Shown here in pieces: positions 11,461 to 23,293 of a DNA stretch of 64,000 bases. A program made the translations under genes and the position numbers. Every line of letters begins with the position of its first letter. Within the stretch, counting starts at the first letter, position 1. Source of the DNA: Parastagonospora avenae f. sp. tritici 18332-5 (Eukaryota > Ascomycota > Dothideomycetes > Pleosporales > Phaeosphaeriaceae). The DNA is taken from contig JAFJTR010000087.1 in the NCBI GenBank assembly GCA_022559985.1, positions 60,131-124,130 of the forward strand. The letters are read 5' to 3'. A model generated the notes under the pieces. The model ran no database searches. It saw only the letters and a list, made by a program, of their open reading frames with translations, and had not been told where the DNA came from.

Positions 11461-13329
11461 ATGGCCTCGAATTCGGCATCCTCACACAGTTTCCAGAAGC
11501 TCAAAATCGATACCTCGTCCAGTCCCAAGCCTGCGCCCTCGTCCTTTGCATCTATCCCGCGCGACGAGCCGTCGCACACCGCGCAGGATGATGACCACGC
11601 GCAATCACAGCCAAAACCCGTGACTGAGGCGCAGAAGATAATTGGCTCTTACTATTCTCCCAAAAACGGCTATGCTGTCCCCTATGACCTCGCCGTGGGA
11701 AGCAGCGGCAGCGAAGATGGCTTCGGCCTCGCGCAGCCATTCCGGCACCGCACCACCTCCATAAGCTTCGACAATGAGGTGCGGCTCGACAACGGCGACA
11801 CAGTTGCGCTCGAAGTCCCCGTGCCAAAATCCAAGTCGCGATCTTCTTACTCTCAGACTGCGGACAGCGGCAGCTACTCTGACCATGAGTACCTAGAGAT
11901 GCCCCTCCCCCAGCGCAGACCATTGGCGGCTCGCGTGGGTATATCCAGGTACCCACTCCTACAGACGACCGTTGATAGTCTCGCCGACGACCCGGAGTAC
12001 CGCGATCAGGTCTCGTCCCTGACATCTGACACCACTGCGTCTCCCCCATTCGAAGAGGCACGAACACCCCTCGAGGCACCTTCTGAATACGCACTGTCGC
12101 CGCTCGCCGTCGCGTCGCCTTCTGAATTCCCTGGCTTTTCGCCGCGCCTTCCCGGTCCGGCGAGGACGAGGAGCTGGAGAGGCGAAATCAGTGAGGATGG
12201 AAGTCTGAAACGATCAAGCCGTCGGTCCTCGAATCGCTCAGGCCGCTCTTTGTCGTCCATGTCGCCCGCCGCGTCGTTCCTCGCCCGCTACAAGCCCTCC
12301 GAAGTGCCCATCAAGCCCAGCGAGCCCGACGACGAAGGTCAAGGCATCGGCTACAGCAGCGAGTACATCATTGGAAAGCAAATTGGCTACGGTGGGTTCA
12401 GCATCGTGAAGGAGGTAACGAGCATGGAGGAGGGAAAGCCTGTGGTCAATGCTGTCAAGATTGTGCGCAAGCAGCAGCAAGAGAAGTCAGAGATCGAGAA
12501 CGAGCAGATTCAGACGCAGTTCGACCATGAGGTAGAGATATGGCGCTTCTTACGGCATCCGTACATTCTTCCGCTGCTTCGGGTCTACACCACCGACTTC
12601 GCTACCTTCTGCATCACCAAGCTGAACAAGGGCGGAACCCTGTTCGATTTGGTTCGCGATACGCGGCGCAACAAGAAGGCAGGGCTTCCTGAGCACCTAG
12701 TGAAGCGCTATGCGTACCAGTTGGCGTCGGCAATGCGCTATCTCCACAACGATGTACAGGTCGTGCACCGTGACATCAAGCTAGAAAACTGTCTCGTGGA
12801 CATGACCGTACCCAAGGCCGATACCGACGGTGGTGACGTTCTTCTATGCGATTTTGGTATGGCGGACTTCATTGTCAGCGACCAGCGCGACGGGCCAGAG
12901 TCTCATTCGATGGGTAGCAACCAGAACATTGGGCCTGCCGAAACTAGTACTTCTGTCGCAGGCAGTCTCCAGTACGCGGCTCCCGAGCTGTTCGATGCGC
13001 CAGGCCCTGTCTTCTCACCCGCTGCAGACATTTGGGCATTCGGAGTGGTTCTGTATGCTCTGCTCACTGCTACACTCCCATTTAATGAGGGCCTAGACAT
13101 CAAGACGACACAAAAGATCCGCGAAGGCAGATGGGACGAAGAGACTGTGCGCAATGCGGAGTCTCTCAAGGAAGGCGGTGTAGATGATGCGCTGGCCTTG
13201 CTCCGCGGATGCCTCGAGCTTGACATTGAGAAGCGCTGGTCCATCCACGATATCCTCGAGTGCACATGGCTGCATGATCCCAAACAACGCTTCGAGGACG
13301 TTGCCCGGTCTTGGGTCGAACAAAACTAA
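11461..13329 (+). CDS. serine/threonine protein kinase with long disordered N-terminus
   Basis: Intronless, 622 aa. Residues 1 to about 295 are Ser/Pro-rich and probably disordered. The catalytic domain follows: Gly-loop GYGGFSIV near residue 310, the VAIK-type Lys in AVKIV near 333, HRDIKLEN near 435, DFGMADF near 464, an activation loop enlarged by a Ser/Asn-rich insert, APEL near 507 and DIWAFGVVLYALL. The domain ends near the C-terminus (HDPKQRFEDVARSW). All catalytic residues are present, so it should be active. It resembles the CAMK/Nnk1-Prr-like fungal kinases, but I cannot assign an orthologue. The ATG follows an upstream region with in-frame stops. Confidence 0.9.
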   Translation: MASNSASSHSFQKLKIDTSSSPKPAPSSFASIPRDEPSHTAQDDDHAQSQPKPVTEAQKIIGSYYSPKNGYAVPYDLAVGSSGSEDGFGLAQPFRHRTTSISFDNEVRLDNGDTVALEVPVPKSKSRSSYSQTADSGSYSDHEYLEMPLPQRRPLAARVGISRYPLLQTTVDSLADDPEYRDQVSSLTSDTTASPPFEEARTPLEAPSEYALSPLAVASPSEFPGFSPRLPGPARTRSWRGEISEDGSLKRSSRRSSNRSGRSLSSMSPAASFLARYKPSEVPIKPSEPDDEGQGIGYSSEYIIGKQIGYGGFSIVKEVTSMEEGKPVVNAVKIVRKQQQEKSEIENEQIQTQFDHEVEIWRFLRHPYILPLLRVYTTDFATFCITKLNKGGTLFDLVRDTRRNKKAGLPEHLVKRYAYQLASAMRYLHNDVQVVHRDIKLENCLVDMTVPKADTDGGDVLLCDFGMADFIVSDQRDGPESHSMGSNQNIGPAETSTSVAGSLQYAAPELFDAPGPVFSPAADIWAFGVVLYALLTATLPFNEGLDIKTTQKIREGRWDEETVRNAESLKEGGVDDALALLRGCLELDIEKRWSIHDILECTWLHDPKQRFEDVARSWVEQN

Positions 13330-14803
13330 GTGCTTTGTATTATTGTTTTCCACAGTTGTCGCTAGCGACAAACGGTTCGGACAGGTTTCGCGCGTTTGGA
13401 TACCCGTTTCGCTGCGTTTATGATTTCTCCCAGGTTCGCATTCTCCTCATTCGCATCATCTCGATCCGATCTTTTCCTCGGATATCCTTTCCGGTTAGTC
13501 CATTCACGACGTTGTCCTTTTGCTTTCTTGCATGGCGTTTTGCGCTCAAAAAAGGTTGGCTCGCGCTCGGATCTCACGATGTGTATACCATGATGGTTGC
13601 ACCCACTCTGTATTTTTATTGGACATGATATTCATGCGGGAAGGTTGTAGCAGTAGGTAACATGCATTACCTCAATACGATTTTGATCAACGATACCTCC
13701 ACCTGTTGGATTGGCATGACTCGATCCGGTGAAGAACAACTCTATGTGCCTTCTGTTGCACACAACGGCTTTCATCGGATACGACGTGTCCTCTTTCGTC
13801 CTGCTACATGGTCTGGTGATGCTCATGAATGCGGCGCTCTCCTCATCGAAGCATGGCGCTACTGACTGCACTAGAAACGTCCTCCCCACATCATAGTCGA
13901 ATGGCGATCATGCACGTTCATGCACAACCTTGTCCATGCGTTCGTGTCCCCAAGGCCTTACTGCGTGTGCTCCATCACACCATCACATATACAATATTCA
14001 CCACTACCTACCTAGCTGGAACTCGGCACACGCGGTCCTCACGGTGTTTCTTTACAGCAATGTGCTGTTAGGTTACAAGCTTCTCAAGCATTATTACTAA
14101 ACGCAGTGACGTTTACCACAGTCATCATTGGACGCATGGTGTGGTTGGCCTCGGTCTAGCACGACGCCTTAACCGCCGCAAGGCGTCCCCCGCGGACGCA
14201 CCTTTAATTATGAAACCGACCGTTGAAAGTTTGCGGGGTTGGTTTGGAAAGTAAATGGTATATTCTGTGTTCAAAGTCGCAATTCAGCTGATCGACTCGG
14301 GTCCGCATGAGACGAGGCAAACAATCATTTAAGGGGGCCTAGTTGAGACTACCAGGAAGAAGCAGGTCATTTTCTCCACAATGCACACAACGAGCCTATT
14401 GCTGAGCCTCCCGCACTTAGCACTTGTGGAAGTGCTTATTTTAGATGGCTGTTCTCGCTTCTGACGACAAGGCTGTGAATCGCGATGGGAATAAGCAGCA
14501 GACGCGATAGCCTCTGTGTAAGGCACTACAACGTCAGAACTACGTGTCGACGTCCATGTCCACGACAATTAGGCTTTATATTAAGCTTGAAGGGTTCAAT
14601 ACACGGGATCGCGTCGGCTAGATGTCCCCATGTGGTCCGCCTTCTTCCCCCTCCGCCCCGACAATGGCGCTCGTTTGTCAGACCGACAACAGGGGTAGAG
14701 TCTATCCTCAGTGAAAGACGTCTTGCGAACCCGGAAATATATAAGAATCTTGCGCCTCATTGCGATACGACCTGCTCGTCGCCAGAATTTCTCCGCCTCA
14801 ATC
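13330..14803. other. intergenic, kinase 3' flank and glutaminase promoter
   Basis: Nearly 1.5 kb with no credible gene. An AT-rich TATA-like stretch (ATATATAAG) lies about 70 bp before the glutaminase start. No tRNA-like structure could be supported. Confidence 0.5.
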
Positions 14804-17050
14804 ATGTATCTTTTTGGACTTGCTTGCCTGCTCTTGACGGTCGCTGCGCAGATCAATTCAACATTTACGCCGACACGCCCTCCGTCGTTTCCGTTGGCGG
14901 TTAAAAACCCGTATCTCAGTGCTTGGCTGCCGGCGGGGAATAATCCGAGTGGAGAGTACTTGCCGGGTACATGGCCGACCTTTTGGAGGTAAGTGACCTG
15001 AATCTCTGACACCCTCAGAAAAACACTGACAGGTAACAGAGGACAGGTTCTCGGATGGACTGGCTTGGTTCGTGTAGATGGAAAGTCCTTCATTTGGATG
15101 GGCAACCCAAAAGACTTCCCCAAGGCCGACCAGGTCGCTGCCGAGTACACGTCTACCAAGAGCAAATTTACCATTCAGGCAGACGGTAAGGTCTTGCTCA
15201 AGATTAACTTCTTGTCGCCGATCACGCCGAAGGACTTGAGACGTCAGTCGTTGATCTTCTCGTATATGCGGGTCGAAATAGCATCTATTGATGGCAAGGA
15301 ACATGACGTTGACTTGTATACGGATATTAGCGGCGGTGGGTAAAGAACCGCGTCTTCTTTTCTTGGGGCTGATTTTGAGTAGAATGGGTATCCGGTGATA
15401 CTCGCTCGAAGGCGGAATGGAGCACCGGTAGCACTCCTGATGGTATCAAGTACCACAAGATCTGGAAGCAAGACCAGCGGTTATTTAATGAGTGGGACGA
15501 CCAAGCTGAGTGGGGCAACTTCGTACGTCAGTAGTACAATTGCATGTGTTTGCATTGCTCACATTATTCAGTACTATGCCACCGCCGACTCGATTAGCTT
15601 GAGTTATCAATCCGGATCCGATGACGATGTCCGTGGGGCCTTCAACAGGACTGGAAAGCTGGAAAACTCGCAAGACACAGATTTCAGAGCCATCAACGAT
15701 AGGTGGCCAGTGTTCGCATATGCTGTCGATATGGGCACTGTCGGCTCCAAACCAACATCAAACTTGTTCACTATTGGTCTCTGCCAGGACGAGGCGATCC
15801 AGTTCACTGGGAATGATGGCCTCAAACCTGTTTCTTCGCTTTGGAAGGACGAATTTGGGAATGAGACAGCTGCACTATCATTCTTCCACAAGGACTACAC
15901 AGAGTCGAGTAAACTTTCATCGGAGCTGGATAATCGCGTTTCCAAAGACTCCAAGGCTGCCGGCGGCGACAACTACGCCATCCTCACCACCCTCGCCACT
16001 CGCCAGGCCTTCGCTGCAACCCAGCTTGTCGGCACCAAGGACAAACATTACCTGTTCCTCAAGGAGATCTCGTCGAACGGTAATATGCAGACCATCGATG
16101 TGATCTACCCCGCCGCCCCAATCTTCTACTACACCAACCCCGAGCTCGTAAAGCTCATGCTCGACCCACACTTCCTTAACCAAGAAAGCGGGCACTACCC
16201 CAACAAATCCGCCATGCACGATCTCGGCGCGCACTACCCCAACGCCACCGGCCACGACGACGGCCAGGACGAATCCATGCCCGTCGAAGAATGCGGCAAC
16301 AACATCATCATGATCCTCGCGTACGTCCAACGCTCCGGAAATATTGACTACATCAAAGCGCACTACAAAATCCTCAAACAATGGGCGCAGTATTTGATTG
16401 ACTTCAGTCTCTTGCCCGCCGAGCAACTCTCCACAGATGACTTCGCCGGCCACATGGTCAACCAAACGAACCTCGCACTGAAAGGCATCATCGGCCTCGG
16501 CGCCATGGCCCGCATGTCCAACCTAGTCAACGAGTCCTTCGATGCTCAGAAATATCTATCCATTGCCGAGGATTACGTTGCGCAGTGGTCGATGCTGGCC
16601 ATCGACACTTCCACGGATCTACATCACACCACGCTTAATTACGGCAACACATCGACGTACAGCTTGTTATACAGCCTCTACAACGACCGCCTGTTGAATC
16701 TCTCGCTCGTGCCGGAGGAGGTGTACGCCATGCAATCCGCCTTCTACCCCACCATCGCGCAACCCTATGGCGTCCCCCTCGACACGCGCAACGCGCACTG
16801 GACGAAATCCGACTGGCAGATGTTCTGCGCCGCGGTGGCTAGTCCGTCCACCAAGAAGATGTTCATAGATAGCATTGTGCAGTGGGTGGGCGAGACGAGT
16901 AGTCGGAACCCGATGAGCGATTTGTATAACACAAATGATGGGAGCCAGGTTGAGGGGATTGATTTCAAGGCCAGGCCAGTTGTGGGGGGCTTATTTTCAT
17001 TGCTGCTGGTGGATGGGGAGGGGTATACGGCGCCGAGGAGGGTACTGTAG
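14804..17050 (+). CDS. gtaA: secreted glutaminase, GtaA family
   Basis: Hydrolyses glutamine to glutamate outside the cell or at the wall. Four exons (14804-14988, 15040-15335, 15383-15522, 15572-17050) give 699 aa, the usual length for this family (about 690). Residues 1-15 are a signal peptide (MYLFGLACLLLTVAAQ). It is followed by family motifs: SAWLPAGNNPSGEYLPGTWP, GWTGLVRVDGKSFIWMG, KYHKIWKQDQRLFNEW, ECGNNIIMILAYVQRSGN, WSMLAIDTSTDLHHTTLNYG and HWTKSDWQMFCAAVA. These are the DUF5127/DUF4965/DUF1793 modules of fungal glutaminase A. Several N-glycosylation sequons are present. The family assignment is firm; substrate specificity is inferred from it. Confidence 0.9.
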
Positions 17051-17406
17051 AAGATGGGTAGGTGTGGAGTTTGGTTTGGGATTGGTGATGGGATTAAAGC
17101 TACGGGCAATCTGGGTGCGAGTGTGAGCACGGCGATGCTTACTCTTAGATACTTGATAAACAAAATTATGGTGCTTTGAACTTTCTTGGCTTATGTCGTG
17201 AGACTCTATACCAGCATTGCCAATGCGGGCACCCGCTCGCTCTGGTTGCACAACCATATGGATGGGATTAAGGAAGCCAGACTGCTACAAGTGTACAACT
17301 GGGAATTGAAATCCATGAAACAAGCACTAAGTACCTCCAGGAGTTGATATGATCGTATACTGCGATAGAAAATCACGCGGCGAACATACCCAAAATATAT
17401 TCTTTC
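17051..17406. other. intergenic, convergent 3' ends
   Basis: About 350 bp between convergent genes. Nothing else seen. Confidence 0.5.
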
Positions 17407-18042
17407 CTACTTCTTCTTGCCCTTCCCCTTCTTCTTCTCCTGCTCCACCTTCTTATCCGCCACTTTCTTCACTTCTTCCTCTTTCGCCTTCTTCTCCGCC
17501 TCTTCCTTTTCCTTCTCCTCTTCCTCCTCCCTCTCCAAATCCGGCAAATTCTCCAACGCCTCATCCGCATCTACATTCCCCTCATACTCCACATTTTCCA
17601 CCCACCTCTTTACAATAAACAATTTCCACAACGCAACCCCAGTAATTGCTAACACAATCGCTGTGCTGACCACGCTCTTCACAATCCCTAGAATCGTAAT
17701 CCGCGCGAGTGTCTTAAGCCACGGCGTGACTAGATTAATGCGCTCATACTGCCTATACGTCAGTATCCGCACCCACACCACAACCCTCTTCCCCCGTTTT
17801 CCACTCAATATCCATCCGACCCTATCTTCTTGCGTACTTACCTCTAAATCCGGATTTACACAATACAGCAGCGCCACCAGCCCCAGCAATATCAAGAAAA
17901 GCAAAAACACAGTCAGGACCTGTATGACAGCAAGCAGTATGGAGATATTCCGCGTGGTGCGCAGGACTTTGAAGCCAGCGGCGACGAGGGGCGTTACTTC
18001 TTCGAAGGCGGCGTTGATTTGGCGGGAGTAGGGTATTCCCAT
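17407..18042 (-). CDS. two-TM membrane protein with K/E-rich tail, unknown function
   Basis: Not recognised as a named family. The start MGIPYSR fits an N-myristoylation context (Gly2, Ser6). Two hydrophobic segments follow (ISILLAVIQVLTVFLLFLIL and a second near VVSTAIVLAITGVALWKLF), then a highly charged Lys/Glu tail of about 60 residues ending KKKGKGKKK. A canonical intron at 17749-17841 (GTAAGT to GGCAG) is exactly 93 nt and has no in-frame stop. The spliced protein is about 180 aa and the unspliced form 211 aa. Located tail-to-tail with the glutaminase gene. Confidence 0.7.
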   Translation of the reverse strand: MGIPYSRQINAAFEEVTPLVAAGFKVLRTTRNISILLAVIQVLTVFLLFLILLGLVALLYCVNPDLEVSTQEDRVGWILSGKRGKRVVVWVRILTYRQYERINLVTPWLKTLARITILGIVKSVVSTAIVLAITGVALWKLFIVKRWVENVEYEGNVDADEALENLPDLEREEEEEKEKEEAEKKAKEEEVKKVADKKVEQEKKKGKGKKK

Positions 18043-18451
18043 GTTCGCTAAAAATGGTAGTGTGAGGGATATAGTAGGAAATGGAAAGAGACGGACCGAA
18101 GAAAGATGGAACGTTTGAGCGGCTGGAATGGCTTGCGGGGATGATTTGCTTATTGCGTAGGTGTGTATGCAGGATTACCGCCAACCGGGTGTGTGGTGGA
18201 CTGACGTCATGGAGCGTGACAGGGGTGAAGGTTGGAAGCGAAGATGTGCCTCATCGCCAGCATGTGGAGACTACATGCGAATTTCTGGGTTTAGGAACCA
18301 TGGAGAAAGAAGCTAGAGATGATCAGGATGCTTTATCGATACGGCCAAAATTGATCGATTTATCGCTGCATGGCATCCGGCATGCGTGTAAATTAAGCAA
18401 CTCTACCCAAACTCGCCTTCAAGACCACCTCCACGTTCTTTACCGAACGCC
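18043..18451. other. intergenic
   Basis: About 400 bp between two minus-strand ORFs. No gene or repeat seen. Confidence 0.4.
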
Positions 18452-18913
18452 CTAACCTCTACTTCTCCCCCGGTAACTTCCTCCCTCCCCCGCCTTCCTG
18501 ATCTTCTTCATCCTCTTCCTAAAATCATTCCGCGGCACCATATACTCCAGCTGCATAATCTTCTTCTTCTTCTTCTTCTCCTCCAAAGCTGCTTTCAGAC
18601 GGTCTTTCTCGGCTTCCAGGTCCTTCGTCTCGAGCTTCAGGCTCTCTGCGCGGTCTTGTTGGATCTGACGGGTGGTTTCGGTGTCAGGGGCTTTTGCGGC
18701 GGATGCGGCGTCCAAGGCGACACAGATTGAGCATGGTGAGGGAGATATACGCGTGAGGCAGCAGGGGGAGATGGTGGAGAGGTGGGTGCAGATGGCGCAG
18801 GGGAGAAGTGGGACGGTTGATGTCGAGGGGTTGGCGAAGGAGGGTTTCTGGCCCTGGACCGTTGCTGTAATGTATTTCGATGGCTTTCTCATGTGCAACT
18901 TTGGTGCAGGCAT
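18452..18913 (-). CDS. small hypothetical protein, Cys-rich then coiled coil
   Basis: Single open frame of 153 aa, no known family. The N-terminal half has a Cys pattern (CAIC...CC...CSIC) that could bind a metal. The second half is a charged helix (Lys/Glu-rich, likely coiled coil) with a run of six lysines encoded by a (CTT)n-type microsatellite near 18558, and a basic end. It could be a real small gene or a fortuitous frame; the regular charge pattern favours a gene. Confidence 0.4.
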   Translation of the reverse strand: MPAPKLHMRKPSKYITATVQGQKPSFANPSTSTVPLLPCAICTHLSTISPCCLTRISPSPCSICVALDAASAAKAPDTETTRQIQQDRAESLKLETKDLEAEKDRLKAALEEKKKKKKIMQLEYMVPRNDFRKRMKKIRKAGEGGSYRGRSRG

Positions 18914-19569
18914 CTCTCCAGTGGCGAGCCGTTGTATTAATTCTTGCGGCTTCTACTTCTTCGTGAGGCTTTTACGGTGCGTGCTTGAGTATAAAGTGTC
19001 GGCGAAGAAGTCGATGAGGCAGAGGTGATCGATTGTGGTTGAGGTTGAGGCAGAGGTCGTAGCTGTTGGGTCAACAATCAAGGTTATTGATAAAGGATAG
19101 ATGTTCTGAGAAGCTTTTGTCTACGTCAACAAGCCAGTGCCTTGTAACTTGAGTCTGCGACGTCTCATGTGTTTTCGTATCTGTGAGAGGCGTTGTCTAC
19201 ACGCCTGTAGCAGCCTAAGACTGCGCGTACAGCCTGCGAGATCAACACGCTATGGGGACTCGCTACCTACCCCAATGAGTGATATAGCTGCTCTGGCTTG
19301 AGCTCAGATTTGCAAGTCAAGCAGTCGCAGTAAGGCACCAGCAAGCTCGTCACGACTCATTTACGTCACGATGCTCCCCCCCCCCCCCCCCCCTCTAACG
19401 CATCGCCGAATCACCCACTGCCTCAAACCTATCTAGTGCTTCAACGACCTTCATACACAGCGAGTCGAGCCAAAAGCAGCTCTACAGCGATCTTCAACGG
19501 AACCATATCAACTGCATTCCCCGTTCGTTCTAAGCATGCAATATAGCTCGCGAACAAAATCGCCGAGTC
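18914..19569. other. intergenic with 18-nt poly-C tract
   Basis: About 650 bp without a credible gene. It includes an uninterrupted run of 18 C at 19376-19393, about 175 bp before the next start codon. Confidence 0.5.
19376..19393. repeat. poly-C homopolymer, 18 nt
   Basis: Eighteen consecutive C residues. This is the longest homopolymer noticed in the window and a likely site of slippage and sequencing error. Confidence 0.95.
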
Positions 19570-22226
19570 ATGCCTGTCGCTTTCTCGCAGTATCGCGACG
19601 ACGAGACAAGCGATTCCAACAGCTCAGAGAAGAGCTCAGATAGTAAAGAAGCACCGCATGGTCCTGAATCTCCAGAGAAACAGTCGGCAGCTCAAGCCGA
19701 CGAAAAAGTCGACGCTCTGAGCAGCCGATTCGGGAAGCATCTCTATGGTGTCCCACCGGTGTCTCCACTTCTTAGCGCCACGGCTACAGAGGAACCAAGT
19801 TCGGGAGGAATTTCCCCTGGCCCTGGAGGGCCTGGACATCTGGCCCGAGGAGGGCTATCTGTGTTTCCCAGCCTTCCCGCCTTTCACGGTATTCTCGGTA
19901 GAATTCCTGTTCCGAAGCTACCAGAAGAACAGACCGCTGCCGCCCCGCATTCGTCTGCTCTCTCGTTCGAAGCCAGTGCGGACGCATTCAAGCGCGAATT
20001 CAGCTCAACGCACTTTGCACAGCCAACGTCGTGCGCAGATTCTGCCCAGCTCCCTGTAGCTCCTTCTGGAGGTCCAGGTTCCACCGCGCCTGAGAAAGCC
20101 CCCCCTTTCTGGTTCAAGTCTCCCCCAGCTTTCCAGCGTCATGAAGTTCTTTACGATGGAAAGAATCCATTTCTCTTCAGCGGCCAGACGCAGAAATACC
20201 TTGATAGTGTAAAATGGCAAGGCTTTAAGGGTCAGAAGCCATTGCTGTTTAGCGCCATGAACAAACCTGTTTCTAGCGCCGAAAATGAATCTCTCCCCAA
20301 TGGCTCTAATATTCAGGCTAGAACCCTTCCTAATGGACAGCCTACACCCCTTCACGACGGCCAGGGTCATGCTTCCGCGGAACTCAATGTCCAGGCCAGT
20401 GCGAAACTCGAGTCTCCCGTGGCAGTCCATTCGCCAAATATGGCGAGTCAAGAGACATGCACAGGCTCAGCGAAGCGTCAATCCAAACAATTGGAGAAAA
20501 ACGAAGACACCGTAAACGACAAAGCCACATCCACGAAGCGCCTCTTTCACCAAAGCAGATTGACCAATCCGCCAATACCAAAAATGCCTTATGGATATGT
20601 ACTTGAAATTCCGACTGTTATACCGCCAGTCAAGCCGACTATTACTTCGAAGGAAGATTTCATTTTGTTCGCGAGGAAAACCATCTCTCTAAGTACGCTC
20701 GACATGCCAGTCTTGACGTCTCTGTACGGTTTGGTTATCAGTTTCACAAGATACGTTGCCACCAAAGCTAGGAACAGCGAATCAATCAACATGCTTATTG
20801 CGAACGCAATGCAAGAGCTAGACGCCCTGAAAAAGCGTACACAATTGCCTGATCCTGATTTGTACAGCGATGCCGTGCTAGAAATCGGGACGCGTCAGGC
20901 CGAGCTTGAGGAGATGATCGCAAAAGCTAGGACTGCATTACAGCGTAACGAGTCCAGCCTGCGTTACATGGAGGGTGGTTTTCTTGAACAAATCATTTGT
21001 TCCATACAGTCAGTCGCTGACCAGACATGTATCCCAAAAGCCCTAATCGAGGATTCGAAGAGAAAAGCGGAAAATATCAATACCTGCATGAATGAGTTGC
21101 GACTTGAGATTCTTGCTCTGGAGGACAAGCTTCAAAAAGACGGAGTCAAGAGCAGACATTGCAGAGAGTGGAGAGGAGAATTTTCGGAACGAGGTGGGCG
21201 GCCGTCTGGAGAACGAGCGTCGCACCAGTCTAGATGAGATGCGACATGACCACCGTGCGGAGCTGAACGGCCTCCGGTCAAAATCTGGACGCGATAAAAA
21301 AAGTCGCTTTGGACGAGTTCAAGACCAAATATTCGAGACAGATCGAAAGCGCAGAAGGAAAGCTTCGGCTGCACAAACAGACCATATCCCGGAATGACGA
21401 GCTCGAGATCTAGATCCGAGATCTAGATCGTGAAAAATATAACCTGGGTCTCGCAAAGGCTGCTGTTGAGAAAGAATGAGAGGAGCTCAAGAGACATGTG
21501 GCTACTCTGAAGATGTACGAGGATGGGTACAAGCAGATTGAAAAGGAGCGTGACGAGTTTGAAAGCAGCTATAACGACACAAAAGCTGAACGCGATAATC
21601 TCCTGCAAGTACCCGGCGCTCTACCAGATACAGCCTCGTCGTCGGACTCAGTGGCCAGTTTTTCGAAGGTCTCGCACTCAAATGCAGGGATTCTGAACTC
21701 GTATGACAAAGATATAGGAGTTTTGGAGGCATACTGGGACCGTCAAAAACAATTTGCCGAAGTGGCAGTCCGCGAGACCGCAGCAGAGCTTGGGCAAATG
21801 GAAGCGCAGATCGCCGAAATCACTCTCCAAATCAACGATTTGCAAGGCATTGATCAGCCAGAGAGCGAGGAGGATGGCGATGTTTCCGAGCCTGAAGACG
21901 ACCTTGACGACGCAGCAAAGCCAGTTGCAGAGTACCCTTCATCAGGACTTCTCGACACGTTGGCTCAACTTCTGACAGTAGAAGACAGCTATCCTGTGCT
22001 GCCAGCTACCCGCCAGGCTTTTGAGCCGACTCAACGTCAGCTACAGACATATGCTACCAAAGCTGCTGCGCCTCGAGCCAGTCAGCCAGGAGTACCAGGA
22101 GTACCAGGATTAGGTCGCGCTTACGTTCAAATGTCCAACCAGGGTGCTGGAGTAACTACAGTGAAGGAGATCCGCGCACCCGAGTCTGGCGGCTGGACGG
22201 AAGTGAAGCCCCGGAGAGCGAAGTAG
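19570..22226 (+). pseudogene. broken coiled-coil protein gene
   Basis: A long reading frame (19570-21237, 555 aa) has a Pro/Ser-rich N-terminus and a helical C-terminal part. The helical sequence then continues in other frames: +1 from about 21135 to 21300, then another frame from about 21303 to 22226. The shifts lie at runs of 5 A (21134-21138) and 7 A (21296-21302). The last frame has two internal stops, TAG at 21411 (from CAG) and TGA at 21477 (from CGA), inside an otherwise regular coiled coil. The C-terminal 240 residues are intact and end with a VKPRRAK tail. No single pair of splice sites restores the frame. Homopolymer shifts could be sequencing errors; two C-to-T stops argue for true decay. 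No known family. Confidence 0.65.
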
Positions 22227-23293
22227 ATGGAGTTCGCGTTTACGATTGATGAGTTTGATGGGATGTGGAGACGGGTGATCAACAATGAAGCAAGGGCGGA
22301 ATAAGATAGATTTCCACGGAATCTATGCGAATCGCAAGTGTGAACCGGCTTGTAGCATGCAATCACATTGATTTGAGGAGCGCTGGAGACTTTTTAGAAA
22401 CGTGATGAGATGAGCTTCCGTATGCTGATGTTTTCGAACAGTGACGTTCGTTGTGAGACTAACACCGATGTGGACGTACAATCGGCAAAAGTTAGTAATC
22501 TGCTAACTTATAAGTATTATAAGATATTACTATATACTTACTAGCTTTTATTTAGATATAAATAAATAAGTATAAAGTTATTAGATAGTTAAGATTTTAG
22601 TGTTTAAGGATATGGCAGATTACTAACTTTTGCTGATCGTATGGTGTCAGATTAGTTCGAGGCTTTGCTCTATGAGGGTGTCAGATAGCAGGTTTCGCGC
22701 GTTACTGTCTTCACGATTAGGGATAGTCGAGTAACACAAAGCTCGGGTGTAAAAACACGAAGAAAAACAGAACACGTAGCAGGAACACAGCAGAACAGGA
22801 CAATCAATCAAGACTTCATCCCATCTATCAAATCTGACATATGGACGCGCTAAAATACGCTGACGTGTCAAACTTCACGACGTCGAAGCTTCCACGCGTC
22901 TGACAAACGCCTTTCCATTCATCCGTGTTCATGCTTTCTTACAATTGCATACTATATCTTAACGTGTCGGATCGTGAGTATCGGTAAGTGCGTCAGCTGC
23001 TCAACGATGCTCAAACAGCCGACTCGATCCTATTTCGGCTCTACTCGTCTCAGATCAGATATACCTTTGTAGCACCCTCACGTAGTAGTACAATCAAGTC
23101 AACAACAATCACCGAACAGAATGCATTCCTAGTTATCGTTATTTCCTTTCAGCACTAGTGCGAAGCCCTACCAACATAACGCTATATTTCTAGCCAAGCG
23201 CACTGTCGCCCTACCTCTCTAGGAGCAAGATCCCTCGAGTGTCAAAACGGCTCACTACATGTAGCCACAAGCTAACATAACGTCCCGTCACCT
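22227..23293. other. intergenic containing a MITE
   Basis: About 1.07 kb with no credible gene. It holds the TA-flanked inverted-repeat element at 22479-22639 and otherwise ordinary sequence. Confidence 0.5.
22477..22641. mobile_element. MITE with 25-bp terminal inverted repeats and TA target duplication
   Basis: Left terminal repeat 22479-22503 (CAATCGGCAAAAGTTAGTAA...) and right terminal repeat 22615-22639 are inverted copies matching at 23 of 25 positions; both mismatches are transitions. The two ends are flanked by TA (22477-22478 and 22640-22641), the duplication expected of Tc1/mariner-type transposition. The 111-bp interior is very AT-rich and non-coding. Total 161 bp, so it is a non-autonomous element that would need a transposase elsewhere. 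Confidence 0.8.

Noticed and set aside
15917..16465. 182-codon minus-strand frame
   Set aside because: Antisense of the glutaminase gene; no family features.
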